NCBI RefSeq assembly: GCF_018812025.1
Contig: NC_063050.1
Location: forward strand, 8,867,539-8,931,538
Direction: 5' to 3'
Source: Megalobrama amblycephala
Taxonomy: Eukaryota; Chordata; Actinopteri; Cypriniformes; Xenocyprididae
DNA: 64,000 bases
The translations under genes and the position numbers were made by a program. The notes below the pieces were generated by a model. The model saw only the letters and a program-made list of their open reading frames with translations. It searched no databases and was not told the origin of the DNA. This document shows positions 11,489 to 21,750 of the stretch, one piece after another (the first letter of the stretch is position 1; each line of letters opens with the position of its first letter).

Positions 11489-14400
11489 TCAGAGAGTGAT
11501 GAACACGAGTCCAGTGATGATCAGCAGCAGAACCACAGACACACTGACCATCAGAGAAGAGCCTGAAAACACCAGACTCACAATCTGAACCACACAAATG
11601 AGTACTGAGTAAATGTAATGTTGTTTGAACTTATAAAGTTTAGTTGGATTAACTTAATGAACATAAGGTGAAGGTAAAGTTTTCAGTACAAACATTCCCT
11701 GTAAAAAAAAAAAAAAAATGTTAAATCAACTTAACTTTTGGGAGAACTAATTTCCACTGACTTATTTAAGTTTTAATTACTCTGAATATGAAGTATTTGG
11801 AATATTAAGTATATGTAACCTAATGTGGCTTATTTTATTAATTCAACCAAATAAATAATTATTTTATTTAAATTGTTCTTTCATGTCAGTTGTAAATAAT
11901 TCTTTTTTATTTCAAATATTTCAGCCATGTTTCGGTTGAGAACTTTAAATTAATTTCTACTGCAAATAATAGTTGATCTGATTTCGGCCACTGAAACATC
12001 AACTACAAATCAAATCAATGACATTTCTCAAGATCCGAGCAGAGGGTGATTAAACAACTCCAAAAACAGCTTTACCAGCTTCACTTATTGCACACCAGTT
12101 TGACTTTATTTTTTTAAGGTGTTTCTGAGAATTAACAGAGGTTTAGCTCTAATTAACGTTGATTTTTTTATGGAAAATTGTTTGAAGTCACTGTTATAGT
12201 GAAACGTGTTTGCTTTAGTTGAGCACTTGACCCTTGGCTATTCTTAAATTATTTTTTTACACCAATCACAACAGTGTTTCATTAAGAACACTTTGATAAA
12301 GTAGATCAGCTGAAGTTTCTGCTTTAACCACATTAAAGTACTTGTACAGTGTACAGTGATTTAAATGACTGTTTAAATGACTGTTTCAAAGCAAATAGAG
12401 TAGTAATAAAGTTGAGGCCCTATTGAATTACGAAAATATTTTCTTTTAACTAAATCTTAGCTGGAAGCACTTGTGCTTTAACACTGACACAACTGAGAAT
12501 ATTTGAATCATCTTTTATACAGTGCATGAACATGACCTGTGGTATTGAGTTCACTTTAGTTATTCTAACTAAACTTTCACAATTCAAATAACTACATTTG
12601 TCAAGTTGAATGTACTTAAAATTCTCAGAATGTAAATGTAAATGTAAAGTCATTGTAAAAAGATAACTCAAAACGTTAGGTTAAAAATGTCCTCAATGAG
12701 TGTGTTTGTGTTTCAGAGAGAGTTTGTACCTGTTACAGAAGACACAGATGTGATTGCTGGAGATTCAACTGATGATGATGATGATGGTGTTGTTGATGTT
12801 ATCTCTAAAACACAGTAAAACCAGATGGAGCAGAACATAAGTGTTTTCTCACTTGCAAACATTTCTTAAAGACACTAGTGTTTTTCATTACTGAACCATC
12901 TGACATGTTTCACACACACAAACCTAAAACTGTTTAAATTTTTTTCTTAAAGTGTTACAGATGCTGGTTTGTGTTTCATCATTTCTCACCTGTAACATGG
13001 ATCAGGACTCGTGTGATGAAGCTCTTGTGTCCTTGATCAGACTGAACTCCACACCAGTATTCTGAATCTTGTTCAGTCACATGACTGATGCTTCCCGTCA
13101 GGAGCTGCTCTTCTCTGTCATCATACAGCTGGATCTTTCCCTCAGGACTCCATCTTCTGCTCTCCTTCACAGACGTCTCTTCAGCACAGAGATCAGCTCC
13201 AGATCTCCAGCAGAGAAATAATATTTACTCAGTAATATTTGCCATTGACTTCAGCCACACTCACAAACCAGTTTGACATTATTTCTTTCATACATGTACA
13301 GAAGTTCTTGTTGAGAATTAACAGATATGGATGTTGATGTTTTATTGAAAATAAAAATGTATTGAAGTTTGTAGTTACCATTGTGGTGACCAGTGTCTGC
13401 TTTAGTTGGGCTCTTGACTCTTTAACATTAACTTTCTCTGGCTGCTGAAACTGAATGTTTATAAAACACATTTGATATGGCAGGAAAAAGCCAAGAAGTT
13501 GATCTGGTGTTTTGGCTGTTGTGAATATATTGTAATCATCAAAAACTTTTTTTAATTCAGTGATCTCATTCTGTGTTTAATATTTGATTTAATGGGTATT
13601 TCATATTTATTTATTATACTATGTCTGTGATTCAACAGCATAAGATCCGACAATGTCTCTGTCAAAGTCATGTAGTGCATAAGACATTTTGAGCTCCTGC
13701 ATCATTTAGACACACACAGACATCAACAATCAGGATATGAATCTCAACAATGATGACAAATAAAAAAAATTCTGTTACAATGCATGATGGGTACCAGCAT
13801 AGTACAAAACTCCCAGCATGCACTGCAGCATGAATAAATTATGCAGCTGAATGTTTTTTTGTTTTTTTGCATTGTGTTTAAAAAAAAAAAAAAAAACCTT
13901 CATTGCAACTGATTATTTTTGGAACTCACTGTAATGTAGTGTTAAGAGATTAAACACAGTATGAGAGCAGTGAATCAAGAGACTGTGATTGTTTTATCAC
14001 CATCAATACATAACTATCACCATCCAATGATCATCTATTTTCCCAATTACAAATGTGGCTTGCAACAACAGTTAAAGCAGTCAGAAAGAAAAATCTGATG
14101 TTAAGAACTCAAGGGTCAAGAGCTCAACTAAAGAAAACACCGATCTCCTCAATGGTGACATCAAACCAAACATTTTCAATTAAACATCAACATCTAAACT
14201 TCTGTTAATTCTCAATAAGATTTTCTGTAGAAATAAAGTTAATCTGGTCAGTAATAAGTGTAATAATGTGTAATGGCTGGAAGACAGTTGTAGTTCTTAT
14301 GTTTCTGCTAGTTTTTTTTCCTGTTCTTGTTCCTCTTTTCAGTGGTTCTGCTTGTTAACAGCAGGTGTTCATCATTAATGCTCAATCATATTTTACATAT

Positions 14401-15825
14401 TAACTTAATTATCTCACTGCAACACAGCGTCAATGTTACTTTTACTCTGTAGTGTGGACACTAGAGGATGTTCCTGTGGGGTTGAAAGGGTTAAAGGTGT
14501 AAGATAAATAGACAGCACCCACAAAATGTATGTTAACAGTAACAAACTGTAAGTTAAAAAACAGTTATATACTGGCAACACTGTTGCCAGTAGTTTACTG
14601 TAAAATTGAGTGTTGTGGGTCACCATTGTGCTGAAGAGTAGAGCCTGAGCTTAGGTTCAGGAGAAGATCAAAAGACATTGATGATATGCTGTTTGTTGCT
14701 TTATTTAAAAGATAGTGACTGTGTAGTTACTGATGCAGTGAATTTTTTTTTTTAAATATTATAGTATGTTTTATATTTAGCATATGTTTTAGTGGACTAT
14801 AAAAAATGTTCACAATAATAATATGCTCACATTATTAGCATTTTTTAAATATTAGTACATTTACATGGCAGTCAGACAATTTCAAGCTGTCAGTTTCTGT
14901 ACATGAAATGAGTTAACAGTGTTGCCAGTATTTTACTGTAAAAAACCTGGTAAGGTCTAACAGTGCAGATATCAGTGTGATGATGTTCTTCATCATTCTT
15001 ATAAAGAATGTTCAATCAAACACACACACACACAAAGTCTCTATATTTGTTCTCCTGTTTTGATCATTTGTTGTTTTGTACTCAATTAACACAACTACTT
15101 TGCTGTTGACATTGATTATTAATCTTAATCGTAAAAAAAAAACTGTATTTGTCCTGGATATAGATTTTTTTTTAAACATGAACATATTTTAGTTACATTT
15201 GTGAACGGCAGTAATTACAGTCAGTGTTGAGTATCGTGATGTTGTGGAGATCATCATGGGTTTGAGGCTCTCAGTTACTCACCTCTTATAACCTTCAGAT
15301 TCACTTCAGTGTATGAATCTTCAGCTAAAGAGATATCAGCTGTACAGTAGTACATCCCAGAATCCTCTTCAGTCAGATTTCTGATGGTCACAGTGAAGAC
15401 TGCTGATCTTGTGTCGTCATACAGAGAGAATCTATCATTATTAAACCATTTATCTTTAATATCAGTCTTGATGAGGTCAGAGCATGTTGATGTCCGCTGA
15501 CCTTTACAAAAAAACTTTGCATTTGCAGTATATTCTTTATTATATTTGCATTTGATCGTGACTCCTCCTCCTGAATATCCTGTCACACTGATGGAGTTCA
15601 CGACTCCTACAACAAAAACACACTTTAATAAAACACTAAAATATACTGTACTGGGATTAATTTCAAAGTCTCTTTAAAGATAATTCAACCATTTTAGCAT
15701 ATGTATACTAAATATTTAATATTATATTATTGTTCTGGTTCTTCTGATGTGATTGTTGGATCAGAACTTGAGTTCAGATTCTTACCAGGAATCATCAGCA
15801 GAGTGAAAGTCAAGATGATCTTCAT
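11489..15825 (-). CDS. CD300/pIgR-like receptor (CMRF35-like) with membrane helix
   Basis: Exons on -: 15825-15786 (signal MKIILTFTLLMIPG), 15606-15283 (V domain), a degenerate second V at about 13206-12990, 12804-12730 (Thr/Ser/Pro stalk, TSTTPSSSSSV) and 11562-11489 (helix VSVSVVLLLIITGLVFI, then TL and stop). The V domain shows the pIgR/CD300 pattern: YSGGGVTIKCKY, KFFCK, TCSD, RFSLYDD, EEDSGMYYC, with the extra cysteine pair of this family. All good exons are phase 1, so leaving out the damaged exon keeps the frame. There is no cytoplasmic tail and no charged residue in the helix, so signalling is not evident. Expected site is the leukocyte surface, with lipid or Ig binding as in the family. 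Intron content is mostly repeats. Confidence 0.75.
11563..12729 (-). other. intron between stalk and membrane exons
   Basis: Repeat-rich intron of the CD300-like gene. It contains one copy (about 12050-12245) of a dispersed repeat also found at about 10540-10700, 13265-13425, 14100-14250 (inverted) and 16500-16555. A 73-codon open frame at 12450-12671 on - is not supported as a gene. Confidence 0.4.
12990..13206 (-). pseudogene. second V exon of the CD300-like gene, 5' part lost
   Basis: From about 13206 the frame reads CWRSGADLCAEE and continues through GKIQLYDD, QDSEYWCGVQ and the donor after TRVLIHVTG (gtgaga follows 12990). The first half of a V domain (strands A and B, with the first core cysteine) is missing, and the same frame hits a stop just upstream (TGAGTAAATA region). 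No good acceptor restores it. It is probably skipped. Confidence 0.65.
13680..13860. mobile_element. MITE-like copy
   Basis: Shares with 16775-17105 the cacacacagacatca motif, the gaatctcaacaa motif and the aatgcatgatggg motif in the same order. Read as a partial copy of the same short inverted-repeat element. Confidence 0.5.
14464..14710 (+). repeat. direct repeat, copy 1
   Basis: About 245 bases starting near tgtggggttgaaagggtta match 17285-17515 in the same orientation up to gatatgctgtttgttg. Part of it (gctgaagagtagagcctg to gacattgatg) recurs inverted at about 56025-56095. The L1-like LINE begins directly after copy 2. Confidence 0.6.
14711..15282 (-). other. 3' part of the intron between the two V exons
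   Basis: AT-rich intron sequence of the CD300-like gene with a (CA) run near 15020. Nothing else can be supported. Confidence 0.4.
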
Positions 15826-16774
15826 TCTTCTTTCTTCTGAAGCTCTCGATGTGTGTTCATATGAGTTTTGAGTGTTTCTTTCCTGGTTACATGTTTAACA
15901 TGAAGTGCTGAATGTGACGGAGACACTCACTTCCTCTGAGAGAAAGGCCCTGTCCCAAGTGGCACCCTAAACCCTCACAGTCTTCCTCTGAGTCCGCACT
16001 TTTGTGACATAATGGTGCTTTGAATGTTGGGTAGAAGTCATATGCGTAGCTCGCATAAGTGTGCATCGAGGGCACAAAAGGATGTGTTAATTAATAACAT
16101 ATCTTTTGAGTTGTGGCTATTTTAACACATTTTGTGTAATTTTAAGTTGATCATGTGTAAAAAAGGAAAGAGAAAGAGAGAGAGAGAAACAACACTGTGT
16201 CCAACACAACATGTGTTAACTATCATCCAATCACACTGATGCTACGTCACTCCACATGTTAAGCAAGTTTGCACCTCTTTCTTCATTGGTGGATGACTTG
16301 GATGCACATACTATGTCAGGTATTTGGATTTATTTGTTATTAGACTCTAAGAAAGAATGTGTAGAAAAATGAAACATATTATGTGTAACACTCTAGTTTA
16401 CACATTTTGTGTCAATATTGCATAAAAATGTGTTGGAAGAATTCAATTGTTTTACACATATTATATGTAGTATAGAAAATAAAATATAAAGTAACCATTA
16501 TGGAGATCAGTGTTTACTTTAGCTGAGCTCTTGACCCTTGGCTATTTAATATTAGATTTTGTTTGGTCTGTTGTAACTGAGTTATAAAAGCAAGACAAGC
16601 AAAGAGAAAAGATAATCAGGTGGTGTTGGTTATGTTTTCACATAATCATTATTTGATCTGAATCACTGAACTCATTTAGAGCTCAATCTCTGAGTTAGAG
16701 TTACATTATTGATTACAGCAGCAGAAGATCAGCTTTTTTATATGTAATCTGAAGGATTTCTCCAAAAAAAAAAA
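15826..16774. other. 5' flank of the CD300-like gene
   Basis: Holds the likely promoter side of the CD300-like gene, but no clear core element could be identified. A piece at about 15945-16080 (ccctgtcccaagtggcaccc to gtgcatcgagggcac) looks like the end of a DNA-element remnant. The rest is AT-rich, with a gagaga run near 16170. Confidence 0.35.
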
Positions 16775-17105
16775 AATCTTCTTCTAGGCACACACAGACA
16801 TCAAGACTCATCCTGTGAATCTCAACAACTTTGACAAGCAACACATTCTGATAAACAGAACAACTCTGAACATTAGAAAACAAGCTACTAAAAGGTCACA
16901 TGAAAACAGAAAAATAAAATATTGAGAATAAAGGAAATTACTAAAACAATTCAGATCATAATTTATTCATGCAACAATGCATGATGGGAGCCGTGGATGA
17001 ATTTTGATTGGTGGCTCCCAGAATGCACTGCAACATGCTTTATTATTCTCACCACTGTTGAGATTCACAGGCTGATTCTTGATGTCTGTGTGTGCCTAAA
17101 AGAAA
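16775..17105. mobile_element. short inverted-repeat element (MITE)
   Basis: The left end (aggcacacacagacatcaag at about 16785, then gtgaatctcaaca) is matched inverted at the right end (tgttgagattcac, then cttgatgtctgtgtgtgcct near 17096). The arms are about 45 bases with few mismatches. No coding capacity. Confidence 0.65.
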
Positions 17106-17284
17106 GATTATTATTTATTTTTATTTTTTTTTATCAGAACAACTTTTGACAGCGAATGTGTCAAAATTAACACAAAATGTGTTGTCCTTAAAGGTACAAT
17201 ATGTAAGAATTTTGCAGTAAAATATCCGAAAAACACTAGGCCAGTGTTATATATTTTGTTCACTTGATTACTTACAGTATCTCA

Positions 17285-17515
17285 AATGTGGGGTTGAAAG
17301 GGTTAAAGGTGCAAGATTAAAAAGACACACCAACAAAAATGTATTTTAACAGTTACAAAATGTAAGTTAAAAAACAGTTATATACTGGCGACACTGTTAA
17401 ACTACTGTCAGTAGTTTACTGTAAAATTGAGTTGTGTCTGTCACCATCGTGCTGAAGAGTAGAGCCTGTGCTTAGGTTCAGGAGAAGATCAAGAGACATT
17501 GATGATATGCTGTTT
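17285..17515 (+). repeat. direct repeat, copy 2
   Basis: Second copy of the repeat at 14464-14710, ending where the LINE starts. The LINE may have inserted into or at the edge of this repeat. Confidence 0.6.
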
Positions 17516-17519
17516 GTTG

Positions 17520-20500
17520 TTTTATTTAACAAAAGCTCCCCTGTCTAAATCAGCATGTTCAATTAAACTTTTTCTTAAATCATATGGCATTGCTGATGTT
17601 TATCGGTTTCGCAACCCTACTTCCAGAGAATATTCTTTCTTTTTCTCTGTCCATAAAACCTATTCCCATATAGATACTTTTTTTTTTTTGGATAAAAGAC
17701 TTCTCATCACCAAGTGTGATTACGGAGCTATAGTTATATCTGATCATGGTCCCCTAATTATGAAAATGCGTATCCCTAATACACAGTCCAGTTACCATCC
17801 CTGGAGACTCAATTCTCTGCTTCTATCAGAAGAAACTTTTACTAAATTAATTTCCACTGAGATTACATCATTCCTTGAGATCAATCAAACGCCAGGGATG
17901 TCCTCTTCAACTATATGGGAGTCACTTAAGGCATATTTATGGGACCAGATAATTTCATATTGCGCAAATAAAAATAAAAACAATATTGCACACCTTAAGG
18001 AGTTGGTGGATGAAATACTGGAACTAGATAGACTATATAGTCATCTGCCCTCTGCAGATACAATGAAAATGCGTATTCTATTGTAAACTGAGTTTGATCT
18101 CCTATCAACAAGGCAGGCTGAGTGTCTCATTTCTAAATCGTGGTATGTGTGTTATTAACAAGGGGACAAGGCTGGGTGAATACTTGCACATCAGTTGAGG
18201 CAAAGGATTGCTAATCAGTCCATTCCTGTAATTAATGATGAGCATGGCTTAAAAAATACTGATAGCTTAAAAATGAATTCCTGTTTCCAAAAGTTTTACC
18301 AATCACTGTATACATCAGATTCATGTGTCGACCCTCATTCGCTGGAAGATTTTTTTGAAAATATACATATCCCCTCTATAGACCCAGTTAGGGCTGCTGA
18401 ATTGGAAGAAGACCGCACAGTGGAAGAAATAACATTAGCAATTAGATCTATGCAGAGTGGCAAATCACTGGGACCGGATGGTTTTCCAACAGATTTCTTT
18501 AAAAAATTCTCAGAACAGCTTTCCCCTTTATTGTTATCAATTTTTGAAGAGTCGCTTTCATCAAAAATCCTACCACCAACCATGCGTCAAGCAGTTATTG
18601 TCGTGGCAGATTTGATGTTTCTTTGTCCCTTCAGATCTGGTCTCGAAGAAAAACTCGCAGAGTCGAAGTTCCAGGTCTCAGAAGTATTTAACTTTATTGT
18701 CAAGCAACAAAGTGAGATGCCAGCTCCGCATCTTAGGCTCCCTTAGCTGGGGCACAGTTTTATACATTTTTCTTATCTCTTAAAACACACCAAATTAATA
18801 TAATTGGTTTTTCTTATTTCTTAAAACACACCAAATTAATATCATTGGCTGGTAATATTCGCTCTTACATTTTCCCATATTCTCACTTACACGTGCTCTC
18901 CCTTCACACCTCCTTTCCATGTACTCCCTGACCTTTCTGCCATAGACACATCACTAATATAATTGCAGGTGTTGCTTATGTAAGAGAATTTTCTTAGTAA
19001 GGGTGACCAGCTTCCAGCTACTGTACATCTTTTGACTTCATTTCCCATGGGCCTTCTGCCAATTTGATGGTCAACCCTTTTCCCATTGGCCAAATGAAAC
19101 ATTGTATCAAACCAGTCAACACTCCCCAGAGGCAAGAAGCCTTCACGTGACACCCTTAATAATGGCCTTGTTCATTTCACAGCCACCTGTTGTCTAGTGG
19201 AAAATTACCAACAAAATATGCTCAGTAAACTTGTTTGACCCTTACAGTTACAAAGGCCAAGAGGCCTCAAAAAAACAAATTCTACAATTGTTTTCTATAG
19301 GATGGATAAAATACTCTATCATTATCTCATTAATTCTCATAAAAGACAAGAATCTTCTTGAGTGCAGCTCATTAAGTCCAATCTCCCTTCTAAACACTGA
19401 TGCTAAAGTGCTCGCTAAGGTCCTCGCACGACGTTTAGAGGGAGCTCTTCCCTCCATCATATCACCTGACCAAACAGGTTTTATTAAGAATCGTCACTTG
19501 TTCTTTAACATTAGACAACTTCTGAACATTCTTTATAGCCCCAGTCCACCCGGTACACCAGAAGTAGTGCTTTCACTGGATGCGGAAAAGGTGTTTGACC
19601 GGGTGGAGTGGGGTTATCTTTTCAACACACTGGAGAGGTTTGGATTTGGTCGTAAGCTTATATCATGGATCAAACTTTTATATACGTCTCCATTGGCTGC
19701 CGTCCGCACTAATAATAATATATCTGCTTATTTTGAGCTTCAACGCGGCACGAGACAGGGATGCTCTTTGTCCCCACTTCTATTTGTAGTCGCAATGGCT
19801 TTAGACTACAAATGCTTTAGACTATGGCTACAAATGCTTTAGCTTTGAGACAAAGAGCTGATATCAAGGGTATTCAGTGGGCAGGATTGGAACAAAAGGT
19901 TTCGCTTTATGCAGATGACATGTTATTATACCTGTCACAACCCCTGTCAAGTCTTCCTAAATTGGGGACTCTACTTACAGAATTCAGCAAAATATCTGGC
20001 TATAAAGTTAATATCCAGAAAAGTGAACTAATGCCTGTTGGTGATGGGGTCAGCCTGTTATCCTTATGCTCAGTTCCCTTCAAAATTAGCATTAAAAAAC
20101 TGAAGTACCTTGGGGTTTGGGTTACGCACAAGTATAAGGACTTGTATGGGGCCAATTACCCACCTCTCTTAACTAATCTAAAACAAGATTTTGAGTGATG
20201 GGACCACCTCCCTCTTTTTATTATTGGGCAGCCAACATAAGGGCACCGCTGTTCTGGTTAAGGAATGACATCACTGTCCCTGCCTGGACGACTCTGGAGG
20301 GGGCTTCAGTTGGGCCCACGTCTTTAGCAGCTTTATTATGTTCTAAAACACCATTCACACAGCCAATCTCTATCTTGACTTCTAATCCAGTTGTTATACA
20401 TTCAGTTAAAATTTGGAATCAGTTTAAACAATCATTTTCCCTTAAAGATTTATCACAGGCTGCACCAATTGCTAAAAATGTCATGTTTGCTCCATCAATG

Positions 20501-21590
20501 ATGGATGTTGCTTTTGAGGTTTGGGCAAGAAAGGGTGTGGTCTCAATGTCTGAACTTTATATTGATGGAAATTTTGCATCATTTGAACAGTTGGTACAGA
20601 AATTTAACATTCCCAAGTCACATTTCTATAGGTATTTGCAACTTTGAAATTTTGTAACATTGAATTCTGATTGTTTCCCATCATGCCCTCCAATTTCTTT
20701 ATTAGACTCAATTTTTGAATGTAAATCAGTCCAAAAACAGGCTATAAGCAGGATCTATGAAATACTCAGCATGTATAATTCAACATCTTTAAATTCACTC
20801 AAAAATAACTGGGAGACAGATTTGGATGAACTAATCTCAGAGGAAGTCTGGCACAAAATAATACAGGGAATCTTTACATCATCCATTTGCCAAGGACATG
20901 CTGTAATACAGTTTAAAATTGTACACTGTTTGCATTGGTTTAAAGTCAGACTTTCTAAGATTAAAGCTAACATATATTCCACATGTGATAGATGCAGGCA
21001 GGCTCTCGCAACACTACTGCATATGTTTTGGACATGTCCAAAACTTTACATGTTCTGGACTAATATTTTCGAGACCTTCTCTGGGCTATTTGGAGAGGTA
21101 GTAGAGCCATCTTCATTCATTGCATTGTTTGGTGTAGCCCATGAAAAAACTAGTTTTACTAAAAGTAAAATTAAAATATTGGCCTTCTGTTCTCTTTTGG
21201 CTATAGAAGACTGATACTGATTTAATGGAAATACCCTTTTCCACCGACATTTACTCAATGGATAAGGGAAGTTATGTATCTTAAGATGGAGAAAATTAGG
21301 TATACAGTCAGAGGGTCTACTGGGGCATTTTATAATATCTGGCAACCTTTTTTAAATTTTGTTGAGGGAATGAAAGCAGATAATATGTCATTGTAAAAGA
21401 AAGATGGAGGGGAATATTATTCATACTTACTTAATGTTTATTATTATTATTATTTCTTTATGGACACCTGATCATGTATAGTATCTTTATGTTTATGTCT
21501 GGTGTTTGGGGGATGGGGAGTTTAGTTTTGTATATCTTTGTTAATTTTGTATAATTTGAAAACAATAAAAAAACCTTGAAAAAAAAAAAA
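17520..21590 (+). mobile_element. 5'-truncated L1-like LINE (ORF2 remnant)
   Basis: Starts inside ORF2 near the end of the endonuclease (RNPTSREYSF, DYGAIVISDHGP at about 17600-17760). Then follow the pre-RT and RT region (SGKSLGPDGFP at about 18455, DQTGFIKNRH, LDAEKVFDRVEW, RQGCSLSP, YADDMLLYLS at about 19905) and the C-terminal part with a Cys/His cluster (CDRCRQ to FWTCPK, about 20985-21045). It ends in AATAAA and an A-tail at 21566-21590. Stops and shifts, including a local duplication at 19795-19845, make it inactive. A solo LTR interrupts it at 18599-19321. The length of about 3.3 kb without the LTR fits a 5' truncation of a roughly 6-kb element. Confidence 0.85.
18599..19321. mobile_element. 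solo LTR inserted in the LINE, TTAT target duplication
   Basis: The LINE frame reads RQAV up to 18598 and resumes ISLIL from 19322. Between them lies 723 bases that begin TG (tgtcgtggc) and end CA (tactctatca). They are flanked by TTAT at 18595-18598 and 19322-19325. This is the footprint of a single LTR left by recombination. It contains two tandem copies of a run around cttaaaacacaccaaatta (about 18780 and 18822). Orientation is not certain. Confidence 0.8.
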
Positions 21591-21750
21591 TCATATTAAT
21601 GAAAACTCACCCTGTCAGCTATCATAACACTACACAAAACTCATCTCAATAAAACCAAGACATTTAACAGGTGATTACTCACATGTGCCATTAGATGGAG
21701 CCAAAGGTTTCAATTACTCTTCTGATGAACAGAGAATTACAAACACAAAA
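21591..21750. other. short spacer between LINE tail and tandem repeat
   Basis: Unremarkable sequence; no feature recognised. Confidence 0.4.

Larger units (their letters stand above)
10540..16560. repeat. dispersed repeat family, five copies around the CD300-like gene
   Basis: Similar blocks occur at about 10540-10700, 12050-12245, 13265-13425, 14100-14250 (inverted) and 16500-16555. Shared marks are gagaattaacag and a later tagttgagctcttgaccctt-type run. A related block lies at about 56100-56170. This looks like a short non-autonomous repeat that has multiplied in and around this gene. Confidence 0.55.
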
